Positions 1-7,269 of a DNA stretch of 13,089 nt are shown here, in pieces (position 1 is the first letter of the stretch; the number at the start of each line of letters is the position of its first letter). The stretch comes from HRBIN23 sp046294495 (lineage in GTDB: Bacteria; Chloroflexota; Dehalococcoidia; Lucifugimonadales; HRBIN23), in contig JBKBKV010000050.1 of NCBI GenBank assembly GCA_046294495.1, positions 1-13,089 of the forward strand, read 5' to 3'. Under the pieces are notes generated by a model that ran no database searches, was not told the origin of the DNA, and worked only from the letters and a program-made list of their open reading frames with translations. Both the position numbers and the translations under genes were made by a program.

Positions 1-1643
1 CTCATTCCAGGGGGGATGAAGGGGTAAACATTCTCCTCCTGCTCCACCTGGAAGTCAACGATAACAGGGCCGGGGTGTGTGCACGCCTCCTCTATGGCAG
101 TGCGCACCTGCTTCTTATCGGTAACACGAAAGCCACGGATGCCATAGGCCTCGCCCAGTTTGACGAAGTCGGGGCTTCCGTTGAAGCAGGAGGCTACATA
201 GGAGCGCTGATAGAAGACCTGTTGCCACTGGCGCACCATACCCAAGGAGCGGTTGTTGATAATGGCGAACTTTATGGGCAAGCGGTTCTCCACCACGGTG
301 GCTAGTTCAAACATGGTCATCTGGAAGCCGCCGTCCCCGGCCACAGACCAGACCAGTTTGTCGGGTTGGCCAACCTGGGCACCGATGGCCGCAGGGACTT
401 CGTAGCCCATGGATCCTAACCCACCGGAGGTAAGAAAGTGATTAGGCTCCACAAACTTGTAGAACTGGGCAGTCCACATTTGGTGCTGGCCCACGCCAGT
501 GGCTACGATGGCCCGCCCGCCGGTGATGTCGGAAAGGTGCTCAATGATCTCCTGGGGCAAAAGGCTATCGGAATCTGGGACGCGCAAGGGGTGTTCCCGC
601 TTCAACTGTTCAATGCAGGCCAGCCACTCTGGGTGGGAAGCGTGGGGCACCATAGGGAGCAGCTGACGCAGGACATGGCGCACATCCCCAACTATAGGCA
701 CATCGGCCTTGCGGTTCTTCCCAATTTCCGCCGGGTCTATATCCACATGGATTACCCTTGCACCCCTGGCGAAGGCCTCTAGTTTGCCCGTTACCCGGTC
801 GTCAAAGCGCATGCCCAGGGCGATAAGCAGGTCGGCCTCGTCAATAGCCAGGGAGGCGTAGGCGGCACCGTGCATCCCCGGCATCCCGACATAGAGGACA
901 TGGTCAGCGGGGAAGGCGCTGATGCCCAGAAGGGTGGTAATAACTGGGATACCAGTCTTCTCGGCGAAGGCGCGCAGGTCATCCCACGCTCGTGAGATAA
1001 GAACGCCGTGCCCGGCCAGGATAAGGGGCCTCTTGGCATCCTGAATCAATCGGACAGCGCGGCGCAGTTGGGCGGGGTGTCCCTCCAGAACCGGGCGATG
1101 ACCGGGGATGTCCACCGCCTCCGGAAACTCGCCCTCCGCCTCTTCGGTGAACACATCCTTAGGGATGTCTATTAGCACAGGGCCGGGGCGACCCGTAGCC
1201 GCGATAGCGAAGGCCTCCTTGATGACCCGGGGTATGTCTCTGGCATTGAACACCTGATAACTATGCTTGGTAATGGGCAGGCAGATGCCTATAATATCGG
1301 TCTCCTGGAAGGCATCTGTGCCGATGGCCTTGCGGGCTACCTGGCCAGTGATGGCCACCAGAGGCACCGAGTCCATAGCGGCGTTGGCGATGCCTGTTAC
1401 CAAGTGGGTAGCCCCAGGCCCCGAGGTGGCCATGCACACCCCAACTTTCCCTGTTACTCGGGCATACCCGTCGGCTGCCATGGCGGCGCCTTCCTCGTGT
1501 CGGGTGAGGATATGGCGCAGTTGCGGGAACTGAGGGAAGGTCTGGTAGAGCGGCAAAATGGCCCCTCCAGGAATGCCAAAGACGACCTCCACCCCTTCCC
1601 TTAGCAGGGCTTCACACACCAGTTGAGCACCGTTCTTCTTCAC
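1..1643 (-). CDS. ilvB: Acetolactate synthase large subunit, C-terminus cut by window edge
   Basis: ThDP-, FAD- and Mg-dependent enzyme that condenses two pyruvates, or pyruvate with 2-oxobutyrate, in the first common step of valine, leucine and isoleucine synthesis. About 547 codons are visible. The N-terminal ThDP domain has FGIPGG (residues 22-27) and RHEEGA with the likely catalytic Glu50. The C-terminal domain has the GDGGFQ...INN ThDP/Mg motif. The sequence runs to VYPFIPPGM at base 3, so probably only about 15-25 residues are missing. The GTG start at 1643 is chosen because AGGAGG lies 8 bases upstream (1657-1652) and the protein begins MKKNGAQLVCEALL, as the family does. Other ThDP enzymes of this fold (glyoxylate carboligase, oxalyl-CoA decarboxylase) are possible but fit less well. 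The regulatory subunit ilvN would be expected beyond the left edge and is not visible. Confidence 0.93.
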   Translation of the reverse strand, partial: MKKNGAQLVCEALLREGVEVVFGIPGGAILPLYQTFPQFPQLRHILTRHEEGAAMAADGYARVTGKVGVCMATSGPGATHLVTGIANAAMDSVPLVAITGQVARKAIGTDAFQETDIIGICLPITKHSYQVFNARDIPRVIKEAFAIAATGRPGPVLIDIPKDVFTEEAEGEFPEAVDIPGHRPVLEGHPAQLRRAVRLIQDAKRPLILAGHGVLISRAWDDLRAFAEKTGIPVITTLLGISAFPADHVLYVGMPGMHGAAYASLAIDEADLLIALGMRFDDRVTGKLEAFARGARVIHVDIDPAEIGKNRKADVPIVGDVRHVLRQLLPMVPHASHPEWLACIEQLKREHPLRVPDSDSLLPQEIIEHLSDITGGRAIVATGVGQHQMWTAQFYKFVEPNHFLTSGGLGSMGYEVPAAIGAQVGQPDKLVWSVAGDGGFQMTMFELATVVENRLPIKFAIINNRSLGMVRQWQQVFYQRSYVASCFNGSPDFVKLGEAYGIRGFRVTDKKQVRTAIEEACTHPGPVIVDFQVEQEENVYPFIPPGM

Positions 1644-1746
1644 CGCACCTACCTCCTACAGAAGACCGCTCGTGTTGCCGGCAGGCGCGCCCGGGTTTCC
1701 CTTGCCCTATGCCCGGAACACCTTACTATTTGTTACTACAAGGACA

Positions 1747-1775
1747 AGTTTGCCATTGGACGTTTTCCTTGTCAA
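1747..1775 (-). promoter_or_regulatory. Possible ilvB promoter with overlapping palindrome
   Basis: On the minus strand a perfect -35 hexamer TTGACA (1775-1770) is followed after 17 bases by CAAACT (1752-1747), a poor -10 with three of six consensus bases. The -35 lies inside CCTTGTCAAGG (1767-1777), a short inverted repeat around one central base that could be an operator. The spacing is right, but the -10 is weak and the assignment is tentative. Confidence 0.25.
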
Positions 1776-1824
1776 GGGCAACGGGGCTAGCAACACACCT
1801 GCGGCAACTAGTGGGCAAGGCCTA

Positions 1825-1853
1825 TTGGCACAGCCCCTGATAACCGCTACTAT
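1825..1853 (+). promoter_or_regulatory. Sigma-70-type promoter for the hydroxyacid dehydrogenase gene
   Basis: TTGGCA (1825-1830), a 17-base spacer and TACTAT (1848-1853). Transcription would start near 1860, giving a leader of about 20 bases before the ATG at 1880. That leaves room for a ribosome binding site but not for a regulatory RNA. Confidence 0.6.
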
Positions 1854-1879
1854 ATGGGCAAACATCTTGGGGGGCTATT

Positions 1880-2872
1880 ATGGAGCGTCCAAGAGTGTAT
1901 ATAACCCGCCGCCTCTTCCCGGAAGTGCTTCAGCGCCTTGCACAAGAGTGCACGGTGCGTTCTTGGGAGAGCGACCTCCCTGTCCCTCGCACTACCCTCA
2001 TGCAGGAGGCGAAAGACTGCGACGGCCTCCTAACCCTTATCACCGAACGCATCGACTCGGAACTGATGGATGCCAGCCCACGCCTGCGGGTGGTGAGCAA
2101 CATGGCTGTCGGCTACGACAACATTGACATCCCCGAGGCGACCCGGCGAGGTATCTTGGTGGGGAACACCCCCCGCGTCCTCACCAAAACTACCGCCGAT
2201 TTCGCCTGGGCCCTTCTTATGGCGGCCGCTCGCTTGGTGGTGCAGGGCGACAGGGATGTGCGGGGAGGCAGATGGCGCACCTGGGAGCCAATGGGTTGGC
2301 TAGGGCAGGATGTGCACGGGGCTACTTTGGGCATCGTGGGCTTGGGGCAGATTGGGCTGGAAATGGCCAAACGAGCCTCTGGCTTTGAAATGCGTATCCT
2401 CTACTACGACACGGTGCGCCGCCCCGATGAGGAGGCCCGCTACCGCCTGGAGTTTATCCCCTGTTTGGAAGACCTTCTGCCCCAAGTGGACTTCCTGACC
2501 CTCCACACACCCCTCACCCCCCAGACCTATCACCTCATCGGCATGCCCCAACTGCGCCTTATGAAGCGCACCGCCATCCTGGTCAACACCTCCCGGGGCA
2601 AGGTGGTAGACCAGAAGGCCCTCTACGAGGCCCTGCGGGATGGCCTAATCTGGGCGGCCGCCCTGGATGTTACAGAGGAAGAACCCATCCCCCCAGACGA
2701 CCCCCTGCTGACCCTTCCCAACTGTATCATCACCCCTCATATCGCCAGCGCCAGTTTCGCCACCCGACGGGCCATGGCCAACTTGGCGGTGGACAACCTC
2801 CTGGCGGGCCTCAAGGGCCAGCCTATGCCCGCCTGTGTCAACCCAGAGGCCCTGCAGAACAGGAAAGGGTAG
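1880..2872 (+). CDS. D-2-hydroxyacid dehydrogenase, glyoxylate/hydroxypyruvate reductase type
   Basis: NAD(P)H-dependent reductase of 2-oxoacids, most likely glyoxylate or hydroxypyruvate (GyaR/GhrB group). The 330-residue length is normal for the family. The substrate domain comes first (about 1-100, with VGYDNID at 77-83), then the Rossmann domain with GLGQIG (154-159). Expected catalytic residues are Arg239 in NTSRG, a Glu in the EEE cluster (266-268) and His287 in TPHIAS. Asp177 after LYYD, near the end of the second Rossmann strand, would favour NADH. The ATG at 1880 follows a G-run ribosome binding site (GGGGGG, 5 bases upstream). Phosphoglycerate dehydrogenase is less likely because no ACT domain follows. 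The gene is transcribed alone and its stop codon is one base from the end of the convergent thiD. Confidence 0.87.
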   Translation: MERPRVYITRRLFPEVLQRLAQECTVRSWESDLPVPRTTLMQEAKDCDGLLTLITERIDSELMDASPRLRVVSNMAVGYDNIDIPEATRRGILVGNTPRVLTKTTADFAWALLMAAARLVVQGDRDVRGGRWRTWEPMGWLGQDVHGATLGIVGLGQIGLEMAKRASGFEMRILYYDTVRRPDEEARYRLEFIPCLEDLLPQVDFLTLHTPLTPQTYHLIGMPQLRLMKRTAILVNTSRGKVVDQKALYEALRDGLIWAAALDVTEEEPIPPDDPLLTLPNCIITPHIASASFATRRAMANLAVDNLLAGLKGQPMPACVNPEALQNRKG

Positions 2873-2873
2873 G

Positions 2874-3683
2874 CTATCGCTCCAAAAGAGGCCAAAGGCG
2901 ATAGAAGTGGTGCAGCGGGCCATGCCCATGCCCCAAGGGGAATGCTTTGCGCATGGCCGCCGTTACATATCGCTTGGCCCTACACGCCGCTTCCAGGGGG
3001 GGAAGGCCCCGCGCCAGGCCGGCCGCAATAGCAGAGGCGAAGGTGCACCCCGTCCCGTGGGTGCTGGTGGTCTCTATCCGGGGCCCTCGGAGAAGATGGA
3101 ACTCCCTACCATCATAGAACACATCAATGGCAGGCCCTTCCCGATGTCCCCCCTTTACCACGGCTATTCGAGCACCCATATCCACAATGGCCCGGGCTGC
3201 CTTCCGTGCATCCGCCAGGGAAGATATAGTCAGCCCTGTCAGGGCTTCCGCCTCAGGCACATTAGGGGTAACTACAGTAGCCAGAGGAAGCAACGCTGTC
3301 TTCAGGGCAGAGACAGCATCCTCGCGGAGCAGACGGTCGCCACTTTTGGCCACCATAACCGGGTCAACCACTAGGTTGGGCAGCCTAAGAGAACGCACCC
3401 TCTCCGCTACTACCTGAATAATGGATGCATTGGCAAGCATACCCGTCTTCACCGCATCTGGGGGGATATCGGCTACTACAGTGTCTATCTGCGCAACCAC
3501 AAACTCTGGCGGCACCTCGTGCACCGCCGTTACTCTTTCGGTGTTCTGGGCTGTCAAGGCGGTAATAACGCAGGTGCCGTAGACCCCCATAGCGGCGAAG
3601 GTCTTCAGGTCGGCCTGGATGCCTGCCCCACCCCCCGAGTCGGAGCCGGCGACGGTCATGGCCACAGGAACGCGCTTCCGCAC
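2874..3683 (-). CDS. thiD: Hydroxymethylpyrimidine/phosphomethylpyrimidine kinase
   Basis: Phosphorylates HMP to HMP-P and then HMP-PP, the pyrimidine half of thiamine phosphate; cytoplasmic, ribokinase-like fold. The 269-residue length is that of monofunctional ThiD; no ThiE domain is fused. Motifs are AGSDSGGGAGIQAD near the N-terminus (12-25), DPVMVAKSG (107-115), TPNVPEA (139-145) and the anion-hole/catalytic HGTGCT (209-214, Cys213). The reading frame stays open upstream to 3959, but that part runs through tenA. The GTG at 3683 is chosen because it lies 20 bases after the tenA stop and has a G-run ribosome binding site (AAGGGGG) 5 bases before it. Last gene of the TPP-controlled operon. 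No terminator is visible after it: the stop lies one base from the stop of the convergent dehydrogenase gene. Confidence 0.94.
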   Translation of the reverse strand: MRKRVPVAMTVAGSDSGGGAGIQADLKTFAAMGVYGTCVITALTAQNTERVTAVHEVPPEFVVAQIDTVVADIPPDAVKTGMLANASIIQVVAERVRSLRLPNLVVDPVMVAKSGDRLLREDAVSALKTALLPLATVVTPNVPEAEALTGLTISSLADARKAARAIVDMGARIAVVKGGHREGPAIDVFYDGREFHLLRGPRIETTSTHGTGCTFASAIAAGLARGLPPLEAACRAKRYVTAAMRKAFPLGHGHGPLHHFYRLWPLLER

Positions 3684-3703
3684 GGTAACCCCCTTCCCTT
3701 TGT

Positions 3704-4366
3704 TTAGGATGCCTCCTCGCGATAGGCCGCTTCCCAGAAGTGGATCTCGTGGAGCAAAGTGGCGGCAAAGACGCCGGCCACACCCTGGCGAGCGTTGGGG
3801 GCGAGGTTCTCCCCCAAAGTATCCAGACGCTGGCGTAGCCACTCCACAAACTCCTGGAAGGGGGCGTTGCTGTGGAGTTCCACCCACTCCCGGTAGATTG
3901 GGGTCTTGGGCAGGCCATACGCTTGCGCTACCTTTTGTGACCAGTCTAAGTATGTCCACTCCGAAACCACCAGCAAGGCCAACTGATAGTGGAAAGGGGT
4001 GTGGTAGGCCACACGCTCAATAAAGCTCAGATAGGGTGCTACCAGAGAATGGGGGCGGATGTCCTCCACCTGGGCATCGTCTATCCCCCACTCCCTGAAG
4101 GCGCGTCGGAAGAGGCCTTCCTCCCCCTCGGTTACCTGTGCCAGGAAGCCTGCCAGGCGGCGCTTGGTGGGGAAGTCAGGGGCTTTTGCAATGGTCAGAG
4201 CCAGCAGGGTTACGAAGGACCTGAGGAACAGATAGTCCTGCTGAAAGTAACGCTGGAACTTGGGCATGGGCAGAGTATCACGGCCCAGTTCATCCACGAA
4301 TGGGTGCTTTACCATTCGCTCCCACTCGGTGTGATACCTACGGCGCAAGTCGTCGGTCAGACCCAT
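3704..4366 (-). CDS. tenA: TenA-family thiamine-pyrimidine salvage hydrolase, cysteine-less (TenA_E-like)
   Basis: TenA proteins hydrolyse amino-pyrimidine products of thiamine breakdown to HMP. The 220 residues match the usual all-helical single domain. Conserved features are QQDY (42-45, with Asp44), PY at 111-112, SEWTYLDW (135-142) and HEIHFWEAAY near the C-terminus (206-215, with a likely catalytic Glu207). By position, the Cys135 of classical TenA_C enzymes is Ser135 here, followed by Glu136, and there is no cysteine in the whole protein. This is the pattern of the TenA_E subfamily, so the substrate may be formylamino- or amino-HMP rather than thiamine itself. The ATG at 4366 is chosen because AGGAGG lies 4 bases upstream, in the 13-base gap after thiY. 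A GTG at 4390 is in frame but overlaps thiY. Confidence 0.9.
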   Translation of the reverse strand: MGLTDDLRRRYHTEWERMVKHPFVDELGRDTLPMPKFQRYFQQDYLFLRSFVTLLALTIAKAPDFPTKRRLAGFLAQVTEGEEGLFRRAFREWGIDDAQVEDIRPHSLVAPYLSFIERVAYHTPFHYQLALLVVSEWTYLDWSQKVAQAYGLPKTPIYREWVELHSNAPFQEFVEWLRQRLDTLGENLAPNARQGVAGVFAATLLHEIHFWEAAYREEAS

Positions 4367-4379
4367 ACCCCCTCCTACG

Positions 4380-5369
4380 CTACCGCTCACGGGACAACCC
4401 TTCAATGAAGCGGTTGGTGAAGGCCTTGCTGGCATCCACAGGGCGCTCCAGCAGGCCGGTATTCAGCATCCAGGCGGCGAAAGTCGTCCACCTCTCGCCT
4501 GTCTGCCATCCGAAGGTGGGGGCCGCCTGCCAGAGGGGTGCCAGGAGGCGAATCCCTGCCTGTTCCACCTTCCGATCCACCTGGGGGTTGTCTTTGGCCA
4601 GCACCTCCACCGCTGCGGACAGGTCCCCGGCCGCGTCCCGATAACCTTTGATGGTGGCGCGCAGGAAGCGCTTCACCAGGTCGGGACGCTGGGCCAGGGT
4701 CTTCTCGTTGGTTACCAGCACCAGTTCGTAGAAGTCGGGCACCCCCCATTGCTCCACACGCATTATGTTCACCGCAAATCCTTGTTGCTCCATCACGATG
4801 GACTCGTGCACCCAGTAGGCCCCGATTATGGCGTCCACCTTCTTACCCACTAGAGCCGGCACCAGGTCAAAGCCTATGTTCACCAGTTCCACCTTGCTAA
4901 AGTCCCCGCCGTCTTTCTCCACCATGCCTTTGAGTAGGGGCACATTCAGGGGGATGCCTGGGTAACCCACCTTCTTCCCCACCAGGTCTCGGGGGCGCTG
5001 GATCCCCGATTCCTTGAGGGCCATAACCGAGTTGAGGGGGTGTTGCACCAGTGCGGCGATAGACACCACTGGCACACCCTGTGCGCGGGCAAGGAGCACA
5101 TCCGGCTGGTAACTGATGCCAAAGTCGTCTTTCCCTGCGCCAACAGTTTGGAGAACCGTTGATGGGTCGGCAGGCGTGTAGAGGTTCACATCCAGCCCCT
5201 CCTCGCGAAAGTAGCCCCTCTCCCGAGCGAGGAAAAGGCCGGCGTGGTTAGACCAGGGGTACCAGTCCAGGGCCAGGCTGACCTTAACCACCTCGGCTGG
5301 ACGCTTACACCCCCCTAACATGGTTATACTTAGCAAAGCGACAACGAGAAAAGCGCCTACATTGCGCAT
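4380..5369 (-). CDS. thiY: Thiamine-pyrimidine (HMP/formylamino-pyrimidine) ABC transporter, substrate-binding lipoprotein
   Basis: NMT1/THI5-like solute-binding protein, 329 residues. A hydrophobic signal segment (residues 6-18) ends in the lipobox LGGC with Cys21, so the mature protein should be lipid-anchored outside the membrane. The mature part begins with a family-typical stretch (VSLALDWYPWSNHAGLFLA) and continues with ARERGYFREEGLDV, a hallmark of ThiY and other NMT1-like proteins. The yeast iron-binding cysteine cluster (CCCFC) is absent, as in bacterial ThiY. The ATG at 5369 has AAAGGGG shortly upstream. The gene lies 13 bases after thiX and 13 before tenA. The ligand (formylamino-pyrimidine or HMP) is inferred from the TPP riboswitch and the tenA/thiD partners; sequence alone could also suggest a riboflavin (RibY) or sulfonate binder. 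Confidence 0.88.
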   Translation of the reverse strand: MRNVGAFLVVALLSITMLGGCKRPAEVVKVSLALDWYPWSNHAGLFLARERGYFREEGLDVNLYTPADPSTVLQTVGAGKDDFGISYQPDVLLARAQGVPVVSIAALVQHPLNSVMALKESGIQRPRDLVGKKVGYPGIPLNVPLLKGMVEKDGGDFSKVELVNIGFDLVPALVGKKVDAIIGAYWVHESIVMEQQGFAVNIMRVEQWGVPDFYELVLVTNEKTLAQRPDLVKRFLRATIKGYRDAAGDLSAAVEVLAKDNPQVDRKVEQAGIRLLAPLWQAAPTFGWQTGERWTTFAAWMLNTGLLERPVDASKAFTNRFIEGLSRER

Positions 5370-5382
5370 CCTGCGCCCCTTT

Positions 5383-6183
5383 CTAAAGTGACTGCCATTT
5401 GAGGGCCTCCTCCCGCTTCATGGTGTAGTGCCAGGGAAGGAGTAGACGCTCCACCAGCGCCGTAGCCTGAAATAGCGCCACTCCCATAACACCTAACACC
5501 ACCAGGGAGGCGAAAACTAGAGGTGTCTGGAAGCGGGGAACCGCCTGGGTCATAAGCCAACCCAGGCCGGCGCTGGCACCTACCCACTCCCCGATCACTG
5601 CACCGATAACGCTCACAGCCGCACCGACCTTTGCGCCGGAGAACAGGTAAGGGAGTGCCCAAGGGAGGCTCACCTTGCTGAAGACCTGCCAACGCCGTGC
5701 ACCCATGGTGCGCAAGAGGTTCACCATGTCCGGGTCCACGCTGCGCAAGCCGTCCACGGTGTTCACCGTGATGGGGAAAAAGGAGATGAGGGCAACTACG
5801 ATAACCTTTGTTCGGATGTCGTAGCCTACCCAGATAAGCAGAAGGGGGGCGATGGCGATGATAGGTATAGTCTGGGAAGCCACGACCAGGGGGTAGAAGG
5901 CCCGCTCCACTAGCCGCCAACTGGCTATGGCCACTGCCGCCCCTACTCCTACCAACAAGGCCACCCCAAACCCGGCGAGAACCTCCTGCAAGGTTACCCA
6001 GGTGTGGCGGGCCAGCAGGTCGGCCCGGGCTACCAACTCTTGGGCGATGGCGCTGGGGGGCGGTAGCAGCCAACGGGGGATCCCCAATCCTCGTGCAAGC
6101 CCCTCCCAGGCCAACAAGGCCGCCACCACCAGTGCTGCCGGCGGCCCCCATGCAGTAAGGTATGCCCTCCACCAGGCTGTCAT
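5383..6183 (-). CDS. thiX: Thiamine-pyrimidine ABC transporter, permease
   Basis: BPD-type inner-membrane permease of the nitrate/sulfonate/NMT1 (SsuC/ThiX) family, 266 residues with about six hydrophobic segments: near 15-28, 70-88, 98-118, 124-140, 185-205 and 220-243. The cytoplasmic EAA loop that docks on the ATPase is seen as LLRTMGARRWQVFSKVSLP. The ATG at 6183 overlaps the thiZ stop (ATGA), so the two are probably translationally coupled. It would form a homodimer with ThiZ ATPases and receive substrate from ThiY. Substrate assignment rests on operon context; the fold alone does not separate it from taurine or sulfonate permeases. Confidence 0.88.
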   Translation of the reverse strand: MTAWWRAYLTAWGPPAALVVAALLAWEGLARGLGIPRWLLPPPSAIAQELVARADLLARHTWVTLQEVLAGFGVALLVGVGAAVAIASWRLVERAFYPLVVASQTIPIIAIAPLLLIWVGYDIRTKVIVVALISFFPITVNTVDGLRSVDPDMVNLLRTMGARRWQVFSKVSLPWALPYLFSGAKVGAAVSVIGAVIGEWVGASAGLGWLMTQAVPRFQTPLVFASLVVLGVMGVALFQATALVERLLLPWHYTMKREEALKWQSL

Positions 6184-6977
6184 CGCGGGACCTCCTGGGT
6201 AACGCTGCCCACCAGCAAGAGGCGCAATACCTGTTCCTTCAAATGCACGAAAGGTGGGGAGGTTACCACCCCTCGCAGGCGCGGGCGTGGCAACTCAACG
6301 GCTACTACGCCTTGCACACGAGCCGGCCGAGGGCTCAGCACCACTACTCTGTCGGCCAGGAAAAGGGCCTCTTCAACATCGTGGGTAACCAGAAGGACAG
6401 TCAAATGTAGGGACTCCCACAGGCTGGCCAGCCACTCTTGTAGGCCAGCGCGGGTGAGGGCGTCCAACGCCCCGAAAGGTTCGTCTAGAAGCACAATGGA
6501 CTTCCCCGAAAGGACGGTGCGCAGGAAGGCGGCGCGCTGGCGCATCCCCCCCGAGAGGGTAAAGGGGTAGGCATTCTCAAAGCCCTTGAGGCCGAAGGCC
6601 TCCATCAAGGCAAGGGCACGCTGGCGTGCCTCCCTCCGAGGCACTCCCTGCACCTCAAGAGGCAGAATAGCGTTGTCCAGCACACTGCGCCAGGGAAGGA
6701 GCAAGTCCTTCTGGTGCATATAGGCACATAAACCTGCGCGACGGCGGTGGATCACGCCATTGATGGAGACGGTGCCACCGGACGGCTCTTCCAGGCCTGC
6801 GATGAGGTTGAGGAGGGTGCTTTTGCCACATCCACTGGGGCCGAGGATGGCCACGAACTCCCCAGGGGCAACGCCCAAAGAGACACTCTCCAGCACAGGC
6901 ACCACCCTTCCATTAAGGGCGTAGGCCTTGCTAACGCCGTTCACTTGCACCGCAAGGACAGGGGACGCAGTCTCCAG
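6180..6977 (-). CDS. thiZ: Thiamine-pyrimidine ABC transporter, ATP-binding protein; probable CTG start
   Basis: Cytoplasmic ATPase that powers the ThiXY importer. With the start used here it has 265 residues: Walker A GPSGCGKST (46-54), Q-loop Gln89, signature LSGGMRQR (141-148), Walker B IVLLDEP (161-167) and H-loop His199. There is no ATG in a sensible place. The only strong ribosome binding site, AGGAGG (6989-6984), sits 6 bases before an in-frame CTG (6977-6975), giving the N-terminus MLETASPVLAVQVNGVSKAY. The next in-frame candidate is GTG at 6950, which lacks a ribosome binding site but would still keep all motifs. The frame is open further upstream, but only through the terminator and riboswitch. 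First gene of the TPP-controlled operon; its stop overlaps the thiX start. Confidence 0.88.
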   Translation of the reverse strand: METASPVLAVQVNGVSKAYALNGRVVPVLESVSLGVAPGEFVAILGPSGCGKSTLLNLIAGLEEPSGGTVSINGVIHRRRAGLCAYMHQKDLLLPWRSVLDNAILPLEVQGVPRREARQRALALMEAFGLKGFENAYPFTLSGGMRQRAAFLRTVLSGKSIVLLDEPFGALDALTRAGLQEWLASLWESLHLTVLLVTHDVEEALFLADRVVVLSPRPARVQGVVAVELPRPRLRGVVTSPPFVHLKEQVLRLLLVGSVTQEVPR

Positions 6978-6997
6978 AAAAGGCCTCCTATTGCAGC

Positions 6998-7037
6998 AAA
7001 AAAGAGCGCCGCCCACCAGGCAGAGGTGAGCGGCGCT
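6998..7037 (-). terminator. Intrinsic terminator of the TPP riboswitch expression platform
   Basis: Read on the minus strand, AGCGCCGCTCACC (7037-7025) pairs with GGTGGGCGGCGCT (7017-7005) over 13 base pairs, with one G-U, around a 7-base loop. C and six T follow (7003-6998). It lies between the TPP aptamer and the thiZ ribosome binding site, so it should end transcription when TPP is bound. The CCGCT inside its 5' arm could pair with AGCGG of the aptamer core as an antiterminator (inference). Confidence 0.88.
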
Positions 7038-7057
7038 TAGGTTTCCCGTCCAGGGTG

Positions 7058-7158
7058 AGCCGGTTCCCTCCGCTGGCATTACCCAGATCAGGTTCTAGGG
7101 GTCGGCGACATTCTGGGGTCGCCCTCTCAGCCTGGCTCTACCAGGCTCCCCCTCGGCT
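7058..7158 (-). ncRNA. TPP riboswitch (THI element)
   Basis: Read on the minus strand, the conserved THI-box segments are present in order: GGGGAGCC, the P3 hairpin CCTGG/CCAGG, CTGAGA, then GAACCTGATCTGGGT, AATGCCAGCG and GGAGGGAA. P1 is AGCCG (7158-7154) with CGGCT (7062-7058). Between CTGAGA and the ACCCC strand there is an added 6-bp stem, GGCGAC/GTCGCC, at the place where facultative stem-loops occur in this class. Together with the terminator downstream it makes the five thi genes TPP-repressible. Confidence 0.96.
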
Positions 7159-7182
7159 GGGCATTATTAGGCTATCAAAAAA

Positions 7183-7211
7183 AGTTTATCTCCTGCCTGC
7201 GCCTGTGTCAA
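7183..7211 (-). promoter_or_regulatory. Promoter of the thiZXY-tenA-thiD operon
   Basis: Minus strand: perfect -35 TTGACA (7211-7206), 17-base spacer and -10 TAAACT (7188-7183). Transcription would start near 7176, about 18 bases before the TPP aptamer, so the riboswitch lies wholly in the leader. Confidence 0.75.
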
Positions 7212-7233
7212 CCCTTGAAGCGCGCTCCCCAGG

Positions 7234-7245
7234 CCCCTGCAGGGG
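7234..7245. promoter_or_regulatory. Perfect 12-bp palindrome between divergent promoters; possible operator
   Basis: CCCCTGCAGGGG is self-complementary over all 12 bases. It lies between the -35 of the thi promoter (7206-7211) and the -35 of the btu promoter (7270-7275), upstream of both. A dimeric regulator could bind here and affect both operons. In GC-rich DNA such a palindrome can also arise by chance. Confidence 0.3.
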
Positions 7246-7269
7246 GCACGCTTGAGCAGGCAGAAAGCC

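Noticed and set aside
438..782. Open frames on the plus strand opposite ilvB
   Set aside because: They are antisense shadows; the minus-strand acetolactate synthase frame is continuous and carries all family motifs.
3684..3959. Upstream extension of the thiD frame by 92 codons
   Set aside because: It lies wholly inside tenA in another frame and does not resemble ThiD; the GTG at 3683 gives a full-length family member with a ribosome binding site.
4367..4435. Longer tenA start inside thiY
   Set aside because: The extra residues are unlike TenA and overlap the thiY coding end; the ATG at 4366 has AGGAGG in the gap between the genes.
6978..7079. Upstream extension of the thiZ frame to an ATG at 7079
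   Set aside because: It would translate the riboswitch terminator and part of the TPP aptamer; the ribosome binding site lies downstream at 6984-6989.
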